A stretch of DNA of 64,000 nt from the NCBI RefSeq assembly GCF_016919705.1, contig NZ_CP070369.1, positions 186,001 through 250,000 on the forward strand, given 5' to 3'. Both the position numbers and the translations under genes were made by a program. The notes beneath the pieces were generated by a model. It was given only the letters and a program-made list of their open reading frames with translations. It searched no databases and was not told the DNA's origin. This DNA is from Paracoccus methylovorus. GTDB taxonomy: Bacteria > Pseudomonadota > Alphaproteobacteria > Rhodobacterales > Rhodobacteraceae. Positions 37,201 through 46,286 of the stretch are shown here, in pieces (within the stretch, counting starts at the first letter, position 1; every line of letters starts with the position of its first letter).

Positions 37201-40200
37201 CGTCTCGCGGTCGGGGGCGGTGACGGTCCAGAAGCTGACCACCGCCTCTTTCCCCGGCTCGATGGTCAGCCGCCGCGTCAGCGAAAAGACCGGGTCCAGC
37301 GTATAGCTTTCGCCCTGCGCGATCTGCGCCAGCACCTCTGGGTTGTCCAGCGCCTGCGGGGCGCGGATCGTGTGGCCGCGGCCCAGGAACAGCCGGCGGT
37401 CGGTCGCTGCGCCATCGGGCACGCCCGCGCCCGCGCTCAGGTGCATCAGGTGCCGGTCGGGGTCGCCGGGGTTGCGCTTGTTGCGGCGGGCAAAGATGCG
37501 GCCGCGCTGGGGCTGGGCCTCGGTCGCGACGAACATGCGCGAAAAGGCGGTATGGGCGCGGTCGGCGGCGTTGTCGTCCAGCACGATTTCGCCATAGCTG
37601 GTCAGGGCAAGCTGGCGCGGCCGGTTCGAGACGTTGCGCAGCTTGACCCGCGCGCCGCGCGCATCCAGGTCATCGGACAGGATCACCTCGGTCTCGCAAT
37701 AGATGCCCTCGCCCAGAGCGGTGAAATTCGCCTTATAGTCGAACAGCCGGGCGGAATAGTCGATCGCCGGGTCGAAACCGGGGGCGGCGCTGGCCGACCA
37801 CCACCGCCCCGAGGCGAGATCGCGGATAAACAGGAACTCGCCCCAGACATCCGCCGCGGGATCGGGCCGCCAGCGGGTGATGGCGGTGCCGTCCATGCGC
37901 AGCCGCCCCGCGCCGCTTGCATCCAGCAGCATCGACAGCCGTCCGTTCGACATGACCGCGACGGTATGGGGGGTGGCTGCCGCATCCGCGACCTCGACGA
38001 TTTCGGTCCGGCCAGCCTCGGACGGGCCGGGCTGGCGCCGCCGTATCGTTTCGCGAAAAAGCGGCGAGACTTCGCGCGGGGTCTTTTGTTGCAAAAGCGT
38101 CGAGACGCTTTCGATCACCGGGTCGGCGTTGAAGCGGTTGCGATGCAGGCCGTCCATCAGGCAGTTGGCAATAGCGATCAGGCTCATGCCCTGATGATGC
38201 GCCATCACGCTGCGCACAACGGCGCATTTGTGACCTTGCAGCAGACGCGAGGGGGTGAAATCCACCGCATCGTAAAAGCCGTATTCGCTGCGCGCGCCCA
38301 AGGTCGCCAGCCGGCGCAGGTTGCGAAGCGCGCTGCGGGGGCGGAAGGTGGCGGCGATGAAACTGGCATAGGGCGCCACGACCTGATCGTCGCGCAACCA
38401 GCGCCGCAACGCCAGTTCCTGCACGCCAAAGGCATAATACTGATAGTTCATCTGGCTGTCGCGGGCGTTATAGGCGCTTTCCGACACGCCCCACGGCCTG
38501 CCGGCGCGCAAGCCCTCGCGGATCTGCGCTTCGACCGCCACATCGCAGGAACTGTGCAGGATCGAGCCGGGAGGCTCGTCCATCACCAGCGGCGCCATCA
38601 GGTATTCGAACATCGAGCCCGACCAACTGACCAGCGTCGAGCCATAGGGCATCACCGTCATCGGCCGGCCAAGGCGGTTCCAATGTTCGGTCGTCAGGTC
38701 ACCCTTGGCGATGGCAAAGAACGAAGCCAACCGCGCCTCGGAGGCCAGAAGGTCGTAATAGGACTGATCCAGCGCGTTCTCGGCGCAATTGTAGCCGATG
38801 GCAAGAAGCTGGCGTTCAGGGTCATAGAGAAAGTCGAAATCCATCTGGAAGGCAAAGGCGCGGGCGCGTTCGGCCAGCGCCGACATGCGACCGGCCGCCA
38901 CCGCGACCTCGTGGGGGTCGATGCGGCCCAGTTCCTCCATCTCGTCGCAGGTGGTGACCAGCCGACTGGCCCACCAGTCCAGCTCTCGCACGGCATCGGT
39001 GGGGATTTCGGTGACGAGGCCCTGAATCAGCACCTGCAGGTTGGCGGCGGCACGGGCATAGCTCAGCACATGCAGGGGGGCCAGATGCGGAGCCTTGTCG
39101 GCGGCCATGCTGATCCACAGGCCGGTGATGCGTTCCTCGATCCGGTCGTGCAGCGGGTTCAGGCTGCGGCGTTCGCGCGGGATCGCCGCATGCAGCCGCC
39201 GCATCAGCGACAGGATATCGACCGCGCCCGACAGCTCTGGCAGCAGGTAAAGCGCCGGGTTGCGCGCCCATTCCTTGAGCGCCGAGGACAGGGTAATCAG
39301 GTGCCCCGCCAGATTGCCGCTATCCACCGCCGACACATAGCGCACGCCCAAGGGCCGCAAGGTGTCGGTCGCATACCAGTTGTAGAGGTGGCCCTGGTGC
39401 CGCTCCAACTGCTCGATGGTGGTCAGCGTGGCCTCGATCCGGTCCAGCGCCTCGCCCAGCGTGATCCAGCGGAACTCATGCGCGGTCACGGTCGAAAGCA
39501 GGTAAAGCCCGATATTGGTGGGCGAGGTGCGCTCGGCCAGTTTCGGCTGCGGGTCGTCCTGATAATTGTCAGGCGGCAGGTGGTGGGTTCCGGCATCCAC
39601 GAAGGTTTCGAAAAACCGCCAGATCTGCCGCGCCTCGGCGCGCCATTCCAGCCGCTCGTCGCGGGTCAGGGGCCGCGCACCTTCGTGCTTGATCGGGCGG
39701 GCACTGATCCAGGCGATGATCGGCGCACCCAGCCACAGCGCGCCAAGGATCAGCGCCGGCGGCAGGCTTTGGGGACGAAACAGCGCCACCAGCGCGACAA
39801 AACCCAGCGCCAGCGCCAACCCGCCGCGCATCAGCGACAGATAGCCCGCCAGCGTCTCATGCGCACGGCTGGCGATGGCGTCGGCCGTGGTCCATTCCAG
39901 CAGACGACGCCGCGACAGATAAACCCGGCACAGACTGCGCACCGAGGCGTCCACCATGCTCCAGGCCATTTGCGGCAAAAGCGTCAGCCGCATCATGAAG
40001 GCGGTGATCTGGTCCAGCAATTCGTCGCCGATGACCATCATGTGGCGCAGCGGCGCGACCCCGGACTGGCGCGGCATCAGCCCCATCAGCCAGCCCAGCA
40101 ATTGCGACAGGCCCACGGAAAGACCCAAAAGCCCCAGCCAGACCAGCGCATCGCCATAGGGCAGCCCGATCAGCGCCACCAGACCCGCCAGCATCAGCAG

Positions 40201-42570
40201 CACCGGCAGCAGGGTGCGGCGCAGGTTGTCGACGATGCGGAACCGCGCCAGCGCATCCAGACCGTTACGCAGATCCAGCAGATAGGGCAGCAACTGCCAG
40301 TCGCCGCGTGCCCAGCGATGCTGGCGAGACAGGTCCACGTCGAACCGCTTGGGATATTCCTCGATAAAGTTCACGTCGGTCGCCAGCGCGGCGCGCAGCC
40401 ATGCACCCTCGATCAGGTCGTGGCTCAGGACCGTGTTCTCGCGGATCCCGTCCCGGGCCACGGCGAAGGCATCGACGTCATAGATCCCCTTGCCGGTATA
40501 GGTGCCCTGACCGAACAGATCCTGATAAAGATCGGATACGGTAAAGACATAAGGGTCCAACCCCTTGTCCTGCGACAGGATGCGCTGAAAGGGCGAGGTC
40601 TGGCTGCCGTGTTTCAAAAGCGAGGTGACGCGCGGCTGGATCAACCCGTGGCCACGCGTGATGCGCTGCCGCGCCGGATCATAGACCGGGCGGTTGACCG
40701 GATGGGCCATCATGCCCACCAGCATGCGCACGGTATCGCGCGGCATCCATGTATCGGCGTCCAGCGTCACGACATAGCGGATGCCCTGCGGCAGGCGCGG
40801 GCCGACATCGACAAAGCTGGTGTCGCGGCTGCCGCGCAGCAGGGCGTTCAGCTCGACCAGCTTGCCGCGTTTGCGCTCCCATCCCATCCAGACGCCCTCG
40901 GCCTCGTTCCATTGCCGACGGCGGTGCAGCAGGTAAAAGCGTTGCCCGGTGTGGGCGTATTTATCCGACAACGCCGCGATGCCACGGCGCGCATAGACCA
41001 GAAGCCCGGCGTCGCGCGGAGTGGTTTCCTCGGGCGCATCGGTGAAATCCGTCAGCAGCGCAAAGCTGAGCGCCGGGTCGGGATTGGCAAGGTAATGCAC
41101 CTCGAGATTGTTGAGAAGGTCGTCGATGGTGTCGAGGCTGGTCAGCAGGCAAGGGATCACCACCAGCGTCGCGTATTCGGGCGGGATGCCGTCCTTGAAA
41201 CCATAGGCGGGCAGTTGCGACGGCGCGATCAGCCGGCTGGCCAGAAAACGCATCAGCGCCAGCCCCGCATCCAGAAAGGCGGCCAGCGACAGCACGATCA
41301 GCGTGGCGGCCAATGCGCCGCTGGTCTGCGAGGGAACATAGACCAGACAGACCGCGATGGTCAGCACCATCAGCCCCGCCAGCGGCACGATCAGGCTGAG
41401 GATGCCATTGCGGCGCGCAAATCGCGCCAGCCGCTCGCGCCAGACCGGGCGATAGCCGCAATCGGCCTCGAACCGGGCGGCGTCGTCGCCCAACAGCACC
41501 ACCGAAACCGGGATATCCGGCCGCCCCGCCGCCGCCAGAGCACGCTCGGCCACCTCGGGCTCAGTCAGATCGGAATGGCGCGCGATCATCTCGATACGGT
41601 TGCGGATCGCGTTGCGGGTCTGGGGCGCCAGATTCTGGTGGTCGGGATCCTCGCGCAGGATGGCTTCGGTCCGGCTGGTCGCCTCGAACCATTCGCGCCA
41701 GTTGATCTCGTCCAGACGCTTCAGCGCGCGGATGATATGGGCAGCCGAGACGTTGTTCGCGGTCTGGCGGTCATGTTCGCTGGCCAGCACCTGTTCGGCG
41801 GTCTTGCCCTGCGCCTCGAGCCGGCGGGCCAGTTCGGTGGTGATGGCATGGGTAAGGTCCATGCCCGCATGCAGGCGATAGATCACCTGCGCGACAAAGG
41901 CGGGGTTCTGCAAGGCCGGGCCAGAGACCACCTGATCGAATTCCGCAGGCCCCGGTTCATCCTGCGCCATCAGCCGGTCCATGGCGGTGTTGGCGTCGCG
42001 CCGGCCGCTGCGGGCGTGCTCAGTCTCTTCGCTCAGCCGCAACATGCGCAACAACAGCGCATAGCGCAGCATCGAGGGCAGCGACCACAGCTCTCCGATG
42101 GTCAGCCAGTCGACCTGCTGCGCGCCGGCGATGAAATCGGCAAAGCTGCGCTCGCGCAGATCGCCGTCCACCATGGCGACGTAATCCCATGCCAGCGCCA
42201 GCACGCGGGGAATCGGCTCGGCCGCCGGGGGGAAATGGTCGCGCGGCAACGAGCGCAGGAAGGTCGGGCTCAGGTCGCGGGTCAGGTGGCGATAGGTCTC
42301 GGCAATGGTGTGGTAATTGTCCAGCAGCCAGCGCGTGGCGGTGGTGATATGTTCGCTCTCGGCATCGGCCTTGAGCGCGGCCTGATACAGCGCGCGCTGA
42401 TCGCGCGCCGCCTGACCCACATCGAAACGCGCAGCGCGAGGGTCGAAACCCGGGATCTGCAACCCCTGCTGCTGAAGCACCGCGCGCCCCGCCGCCTCGA
42501 AGACAGAGGCCGCCGTTGCCCCTGTTCCATCGCCGTCCCGGGTGTCGACCCCGGCCCCATCTGCTTGCAT
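34231..42570 (-). CDS. ndvB: Cyclic beta-1,2-glucan synthase (GT84 + GH94, NdvB/Cgs type)
   Basis: Giant inner-membrane enzyme of 2779 residues, close to the roughly 2830 of rhizobial NdvB and Brucella Cgs, that makes cyclic osmoregulated periplasmic glucans from UDP-glucose. The GT84 domain has the DxD pair Asp604/Asp606 in TLDADTWMP, then SHDLIEGAWLRA and the QxxRW-like RQHRWARGDW with Arg752/Trp753. Hydrophobic segments lie around residues 395-445 and 785-990. The C-terminal GH94 phosphorylase-like domain, which sets ring size, has the catalytic-acid motif GGDWNDGMN with Asp2487. It is a single monocistronic-looking gene. The opposite strand is open for over 2000 codons, which I regard as a codon-bias shadow. 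Confidence 0.95.
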   Translation of the reverse strand: MQADGAGVDTRDGDGTGATAASVFEAAGRAVLQQQGLQIPGFDPRAARFDVGQAARDQRALYQAALKADAESEHITTATRWLLDNYHTIAETYRHLTRDLSPTFLRSLPRDHFPPAAEPIPRVLALAWDYVAMVDGDLRERSFADFIAGAQQVDWLTIGELWSLPSMLRYALLLRMLRLSEETEHARSGRRDANTAMDRLMAQDEPGPAEFDQVVSGPALQNPAFVAQVIYRLHAGMDLTHAITTELARRLEAQGKTAEQVLASEHDRQTANNVSAAHIIRALKRLDEINWREWFEATSRTEAILREDPDHQNLAPQTRNAIRNRIEMIARHSDLTEPEVAERALAAAGRPDIPVSVVLLGDDAARFEADCGYRPVWRERLARFARRNGILSLIVPLAGLMVLTIAVCLVYVPSQTSGALAATLIVLSLAAFLDAGLALMRFLASRLIAPSQLPAYGFKDGIPPEYATLVVIPCLLTSLDTIDDLLNNLEVHYLANPDPALSFALLTDFTDAPEETTPRDAGLLVYARRGIAALSDKYAHTGQRFYLLHRRRQWNEAEGVWMGWERKRGKLVELNALLRGSRDTSFVDVGPRLPQGIRYVVTLDADTWMPRDTVRMLVGMMAHPVNRPVYDPARQRITRGHGLIQPRVTSLLKHGSQTSPFQRILSQDKGLDPYVFTVSDLYQDLFGQGTYTGKGIYDVDAFAVARDGIRENTVLSHDLIEGAWLRAALATDVNFIEEYPKRFDVDLSRQHRWARGDWQLLPYLLDLRNGLDALARFRIVDNLRRTLLPVLLMLAGLVALIGLPYGDALVWLGLLGLSVGLSQLLGWLMGLMPRQSGVAPLRHMMVIGDELLDQITAFMMRLTLLPQMAWSMVDASVRSLCRVYLSRRRLLEWTTADAIASRAHETLAGYLSLMRGGLALALGFVALVALFRPQSLPPALILGALWLGAPIIAWISARPIKHEGARPLTRDERLEWRAEARQIWRFFETFVDAGTHHLPPDNYQDDPQPKLAERTSPTNIGLYLLSTVTAHEFRWITLGEALDRIEATLTTIEQLERHQGHLYNWYATDTLRPLGVRYVSAVDSGNLAGHLITLSSALKEWARNPALYLLPELSGAVDILSLMRRLHAAIPRERRSLNPLHDRIEERITGLWISMAADKAPHLAPLHVLSYARAAANLQVLIQGLVTEIPTDAVRELDWWASRLVTTCDEMEELGRIDPHEVAVAAGRMSALAERARAFAFQMDFDFLYDPERQLLAIGYNCAENALDQSYYDLLASEARLASFFAIAKGDLTTEHWNRLGRPMTVMPYGSTLVSWSGSMFEYLMAPLVMDEPPGSILHSSCDVAVEAQIREGLRAGRPWGVSESAYNARDSQMNYQYYAFGVQELALRRWLRDDQVVAPYASFIAATFRPRSALRNLRRLATLGARSEYGFYDAVDFTPSRLLQGHKCAVVRSVMAHHQGMSLIAIANCLMDGLHRNRFNADPVIESVSTLLQQKTPREVSPLFRETIRRRQPGPSEAGRTEIVEVADAAATPHTVAVMSNGRLSMLLDASGAGRLRMDGTAITRWRPDPAADVWGEFLFIRDLASGRWWSASAAPGFDPAIDYSARLFDYKANFTALGEGIYCETEVILSDDLDARGARVKLRNVSNRPRQLALTSYGEIVLDDNAADRAHTAFSRMFVATEAQPQRGRIFARRNKRNPGDPDRHLMHLSAGAGVPDGAATDRRLFLGRGHTIRAPQALDNPEVLAQIAQGESYTLDPVFSLTRRLTIEPGKEAVVSFWTVTAPDRETLEEAYLHLADESAYDNEHQMAWTRSQVQLHHADITPEEAALFRRYAALLVYPNQLLASQVRHAMGQQSVLWPMSVSGDNPIMVLRINDPDLMPVARQAIRMQEYLRMRGLECDLVILNEQRVSYAAHLHEALNNLCHSMQLLHSRPSVFAVDANGLSAETRDTVLAVARVVIHAQNGSLAEQIQRLETTDLRRGITRPPARPLQRPPLRSDFPAEDLQFWNGTGGFDAQGNYVTRLRHGQTTPNPWINVVARSDFGFHISAEGAGFSWSANSRDHQLTPWSNDAVSNPPGEGILIRDLGTGAIHTPYAALSSQREALYQCRHGAGFSEFTAWSGELELSALHSLTPDAPLRVVGLRLTNHGTRRLTLDVAQFLEPVMGGARAKTAPYLQLRYLPEARAVECENPFSIDYAGQRMVMSVDREVSGLCLSRLIWKGRNRDICLPAWFDSTLGHRFVHRHDGDPVMMLETRIEIEPGETQNVTFRLAATTGDAAAPLLARPDTARQAATAQTDHWQHIFGRLQVETPDPAFDLMVNRWLPYQAIACRIRARSAFYQASGAYGFRDQLQDTSAMLVYDPAWARAQLLEAGSRQFPEGDVQHWWLPGTGAGVRTLIADDVVWLGHALARYVEVTGDRSILDEPLPFILGRALEPGEHDAFYQPDIGDRSVTLYEHAVLALELAIARTGEKGLPLFLGGDWNDGMNRVGAGGRGQSVWMGWFLSQTIAMMAPLAEERGEDERAKRWRAHAARLSRALERHGWDGGWYLRGIYDDGTPLGSAASQECRIDSIAQSWSVISGAGRKDRRGPALDAALEHLLDENGMLLRLFTPPFAHAPQDPGYIKGYPPGVRENGGQYTHAAIWMVQALCIAGRADDAWRVFRLLNPISHTSDADTLQIYRGEPYVVAADVYGADEKSGRAGWTWYTGSAGWLHRVAVEQILGLRIKDGERLEVAPAMPSHWPGFRASVMIGTHRHEVEVTRDATGKPQVRVDKGR

Positions 42571-42782
42571 GGTTCCGTCTCACCCCGTCATTATGCCCCA
42601 GAGGAAAGGGCCGGGACCGCGGCGGGGTTCCAAAAAACCTGCACACATCGCCGTGCGGCAGGATATCCCCTCTGCAAGTCGCGTGGCCCGCCCGGCGTCA
42701 CGAAGCTGACACCGCGCCGCCGCATCGCTGTCATCTGCCGGACTTAAAGAGGCGCATCGCGACGAAAAAAGGATTTCGAACC

Positions 42783-44126
42783 ATGCGTCTTGGCCTTGCC
42801 CTGCTTGCCTGCTCCATCGCCCCCGCCGCCCTTGCCGAAGAGGTCTTTCCCGCCCGGCTGGCCGGTCACGCCGTCCTGCCCGCCTTTACCATGGTCCCGC
42901 CGCCGGCGGACGCCCCGCGAGATCTGTGGATTTCGGGTCGGTTCGCCGCAGGCGCGCGCAACGACGTGCCCATGTCCGTGATGGGCGATACCGGAGCGGC
43001 CTATGGCAGCCACCAGACCGGCATCGCGCTGCCGTTTCTGGGCCAGCCGGTGCAGGGCATGTCAGGCTTTGCCATGAACCGGGCCGAGGACGGCAGTTGG
43101 TTCACCCTGACCGACAACGGCTTTGGCGCCAAGGCGAACAGCCCCGACGCACTGCTGTTCTTTCACCGCATGCAGCCCGATTTCGCCTCGGGGCAGGTGA
43201 CGCGGCTGGAAACGGTGTTCCTGCACGATCCCGACCGCAAGGTTCCCTTTCGCATCGCCAACGAGACGACCGAAAGCCGCTATCTGACCGGCGCCGATTT
43301 CGATCCCGAAAGCATCCAGTATCAGGACGGCGAGATCTGGATCGGCGACGAGTTCGGCCCCTATATCCTGCGGGCAACGCCGCAGGGGCGGGTGGTATCG
43401 GTGCATCAGACCATGCTGGAGGGTGCGGCGCTGGCCGGTCCCGACACCCCCGGCGTCGTCGTTCCCGCGCAACCGGGCACGGATTTCCGCGTGCAGCGTT
43501 CCGGCGGTTACGAAGGCATGGCATTGCAGCCGGGCACGGGCCTGCTTTGGGCGATGCTGGAAAAGCCGCTGTTGGGCAGCGACGGCCAGCCCGAGGGCGA
43601 TTTCCTGCGGGTCATGACCTTTGACACCGCCAAGGCCGATTGGACGGGCGACAGCTATCGCTTCCGCCTGTCCGAGGGTGCCACGGCGATCGGCGATTTC
43701 AACTTTATCGACGAAACCCGCGCATTGGTCATCGAGCGCGACAACGGCGAAGGCGACGCCGCCCGCGCCTGCCCCGAGGGCGGCAGCGATCTGTCGGCCT
43801 GCTATCCGCAGCCAGCACAGGTGAAACGCGTGGTTCTGGTCGATACCGCCGGCACCGACGACGAAGGTTACATCCGCCGCATCGGCCATATCGACCTGCT
43901 GGACATCGCCGACCCAGACGGCAAGGCGCTGGCCGGCCTGCACCCGGCCGAGGGGAATTTCACCTTCCCCTTCTTCACCATCGAAGACGTGGCGCGGGTC
44001 GATGACAGCCACATCATGCTGGCCAATGACAACAACCTGCCCTTCTCGGGCGGGCGGCAGATCGGCAAGGCGGCGGACAACGAATTCATCCTGCTGTCGG
44101 TGCCGGAACTGCTGGCGGCGAAATAA
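42783..44126 (+). CDS. Exported esterase-like/phytase-like beta-propeller protein
   Basis: A 447-residue secreted protein. A signal peptide (about residues 1-18, cleavage ALA-EE) is followed by a region of the esterase-like activity of phytase family (PF13449). Typical pieces are GMSGFAMNRAEDGSWFTLTD, then TGADFDPESIQYQDGEIWIG with DEFGPYILR, GGYEGMALQPGTGLLWAMLE and FNFIDETRALVIERDNGEGD. Members are periplasmic or outer-surface proteins, some acting on phosphoesters, but the substrate is unknown. It is divergent from the glucan synthase; the 212 bases between them hold no element I can name. Confidence 0.85.
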   Translation: MRLGLALLACSIAPAALAEEVFPARLAGHAVLPAFTMVPPPADAPRDLWISGRFAAGARNDVPMSVMGDTGAAYGSHQTGIALPFLGQPVQGMSGFAMNRAEDGSWFTLTDNGFGAKANSPDALLFFHRMQPDFASGQVTRLETVFLHDPDRKVPFRIANETTESRYLTGADFDPESIQYQDGEIWIGDEFGPYILRATPQGRVVSVHQTMLEGAALAGPDTPGVVVPAQPGTDFRVQRSGGYEGMALQPGTGLLWAMLEKPLLGSDGQPEGDFLRVMTFDTAKADWTGDSYRFRLSEGATAIGDFNFIDETRALVIERDNGEGDAARACPEGGSDLSACYPQPAQVKRVVLVDTAGTDDEGYIRRIGHIDLLDIADPDGKALAGLHPAEGNFTFPFFTIEDVARVDDSHIMLANDNNLPFSGGRQIGKAADNEFILLSVPELLAAK

Positions 44127-44282
44127 CCGCCGGGGCGCGCGGCGGCCCCGAAAACAATCGACGCCGGGCGGGGACGGGCCTATCATGTTCCCTGGCCGGC
44201 AGTCATGCGCCCCGCAAGGGAGCAGGCGAGGCCATGCGCCTGACCGGCCGGATTCCGATGCGGATGCTCCGGAGTGTGGATT

Positions 44283-44630
44283 ATGAACATGGTTTCGATC
44301 TGTCTGGCGGCGGGGCTTGCCCTGCTGCCGCTTGGTGCCGCACAAGCCCAGACCCCGGTTGCGGGCGATGGCGGCATGGCGCTTTACACCTTCGATCAGG
44401 ACGCGGACGGGAAATCCGCCTGCTATGACGATTGCGCCAAGAACTGGCCGCCCTATCTGGGCAACAGCGGCGAAGACAAGGGCGAGGGCTGGACGCTGGT
44501 CGAACGCACCGACGGCACGCAGCAATGGGCCTATGACGGCAAGCCCACCTATTACTATGTCGGCGACAAGGCCGCGGGCGAGGTGACCGGCGACGGTCGC
44601 GGTGGCGTCTGGCATGTGCTGAACGAATAG
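44283..44630 (+). CDS. Small exported protein with COG4315/PF03640 repeat-like domain
   Basis: A 115-residue protein with a signal peptide (about residues 1-20, ending AAQAQ) and a PF03640-type domain: MALYTFDQDADGKSACYDDC, NWPPYL, and a closing WAYDGKPTYYYVGDKAAGEV with GVWHVL. This family of unknown function is found in bacterial periplasms and has been linked to redox or metal handling in some annotations. Two cysteines (in CYDDC) probably form a disulfide. I use the ATG at 44283; one three codons earlier is possible. The 156 bases before it include a GC-rich hairpin just after the previous stop. Confidence 0.82.
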   Translation: MNMVSICLAAGLALLPLGAAQAQTPVAGDGGMALYTFDQDADGKSACYDDCAKNWPPYLGNSGEDKGEGWTLVERTDGTQQWAYDGKPTYYYVGDKAAGEVTGDGRGGVWHVLNE

Positions 44631-44705
44631 GCCGCGCGGACAAAGGGTTGCAACTTCCGCCCGGATGCTTTCCCTTCTTGCCGAAACCGCAAGAGGAGAA
44701 AGACC

Positions 44706-46286
44706 ATGAGCCCGCTTGCCCGACGCCTTGCCGCCGGCACCGCCCTTTCGCTGGCACTGGCCGGCACCCCGCATGCCGAGCCGGCGCCGGTGACGAACAG
44801 CATCTTCTCCCCCGCCAATATCGCGGCGGGGGTGGTGCGCGGCATGGTCTCTTACGCGCGGATGGTGGCCGATATCCGCTATGGCGGGCTGGAGGTCGAC
44901 GGCCAGCGCGGCGGGCTGGTCATGCGCGACCTCCAGATCTCCGGCGTCGGCAAGCACAAGAACTGCCAGATTTCGCTGGGCCGATTGCAGGTTTCGGGGC
45001 TGACCTTCTGGGGCGAGGACGAATCGCGGATGCGCTTCGACGCCTCGGATCTGTCGATTTCGAACAACTGCTTCGGCACCAATGCGGCGCTTATCGGCGT
45101 GGCGACGGGCAGCGCCCGCATCCCGCTGGATTCGCTGTCGGTCGATCTGCGCCAGTCGGCAGGCAGCGGCGCGCTAAGCGCAGATGTTCAGGCGATCAGC
45201 CCCGGCATCTCCCGCATAGAAGCCAGTGCGGATTTCGAATATGTGTCAATGTTCTCGCCAGATTTCTTCGAAAAAATCTCGGCAAAAGGCGGGCCCGTGG
45301 ACGAAGATGGCAGCGACGGCGACAATCCGTTTGGCGACCTTGCGGCCCCGGATGACAGCACGCCACAGTTCGGCCTGCGCGGCACCCTGCGCGCCGCGCA
45401 TCTGTCGGCCGAGAATCTGGGCATCTGGGAACGGCTGAAACCGCTGTTGCCGCCCGAGATGAGCCGGCCCGAAACCCTGCAGGCGCTGCTGACCGCCGAG
45501 CCGGGCAGCGACCTGCACCAGACGCAGCAGGGGTTGGTGCGCGTGCTGCAAGCCTTTATGGCCGAGCCCGGTCGCATCACCGCGGAAATCCGTCCCGCAG
45601 CGCCCATCCCCTTCGACACCACGCTGATCTCCGGGCCGGAAGAGGTGGCGACCCTGCTTCAGCCCCGCTTCCTGAACGCGCTGCCGACGCCTTCTGTCGC
45701 GCTGGTCGCAGATCCCGCGGATCGGGCGGATGCCCGCGCGCTGGGTCTGGCGCTGGCCACGGGGCAGGGCGTGCCGCAAAACAGCCGCCGCGCCATCGAG
45801 CTGCTGACACCCTTGCAAGAGGATGCCGAGGTGGCGCTGGCCCTTGCCGCGCTGACGAAGGGCACCGATCCGGCCGCGGCCTATCGCCACGCCTTGCGGG
45901 CAGCGTCGCTGGGGGCCGCAGGTGCCACCATGACGCTGGACCGGATCGAGGCGCGGCTGGACACGGCCGACCTGCTGGCGGCGCAAAGCCCGGCCGATGC
46001 GGACCTGCCCGAAGACAGCCTGCTTTCGGCCCCCGCCCTGCGCGATGCGGCATTGGCGCATGAACAGGGGCAAGGCGTGCCGCGCAGCTATGCGTTGGCA
46101 TGGCGGCTGGCGGCGCTGGCCGCAGCGACGGGGGATGGTCCGGCGCAGGCGCTGATGGCGCGGCTGGACGCAAGGTTCGGCGCCGATCCGGCATGGATCC
46201 GCGCGCGCGACAAGGCGGCGGATCTGGCATTGGAGGACTGGACCCGTCACCGGCTGGCGCAACGTCTGGCGGGGGGACAGCGATGA
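44706..46286 (+). CDS. Exported protein with Sel1/TPR-like repeats, function unknown
   Basis: A 526-residue protein with a signal peptide (about residues 1-25). The N-terminal two-thirds looks like a beta-rich domain with two cysteines (HKNCQIS and NNCFGTN) and a low-complexity acidic stretch EDGSDGDNP. The C-terminal third contains Sel1/TPR-type helical repeats (ALGLALATGQGVPQNSRRAI, AALAHEQGQGVPRSYALAWR-like). I do not recognise a named family for the N-terminal part. GAGGAGAAAG precedes the ATG. Its stop overlaps the next gene by 4 bases, so the two exported proteins are coupled and probably act together at the envelope. Confidence 0.75.
   Translation: MSPLARRLAAGTALSLALAGTPHAEPAPVTNSIFSPANIAAGVVRGMVSYARMVADIRYGGLEVDGQRGGLVMRDLQISGVGKHKNCQISLGRLQVSGLTFWGEDESRMRFDASDLSISNNCFGTNAALIGVATGSARIPLDSLSVDLRQSAGSGALSADVQAISPGISRIEASADFEYVSMFSPDFFEKISAKGGPVDEDGSDGDNPFGDLAAPDDSTPQFGLRGTLRAAHLSAENLGIWERLKPLLPPEMSRPETLQALLTAEPGSDLHQTQQGLVRVLQAFMAEPGRITAEIRPAAPIPFDTTLISGPEEVATLLQPRFLNALPTPSVALVADPADRADARALGLALATGQGVPQNSRRAIELLTPLQEDAEVALALAALTKGTDPAAAYRHALRAASLGAAGATMTLDRIEARLDTADLLAAQSPADADLPEDSLLSAPALRDAALAHEQGQGVPRSYALAWRLAALAAATGDGPAQALMARLDARFGADPAWIRARDKAADLALEDWTRHRLAQRLAGGQR

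Noticed and set aside
36235-42747. Open frame of 2170 codons on the + strand opposite the glucan synthase
   Set aside because: It is antisense to a gene with clear catalytic motifs; its translation is low-complexity, rich in Arg, His, Gln and Gly, with no recognisable domain. Such frames arise from GC-rich third positions.
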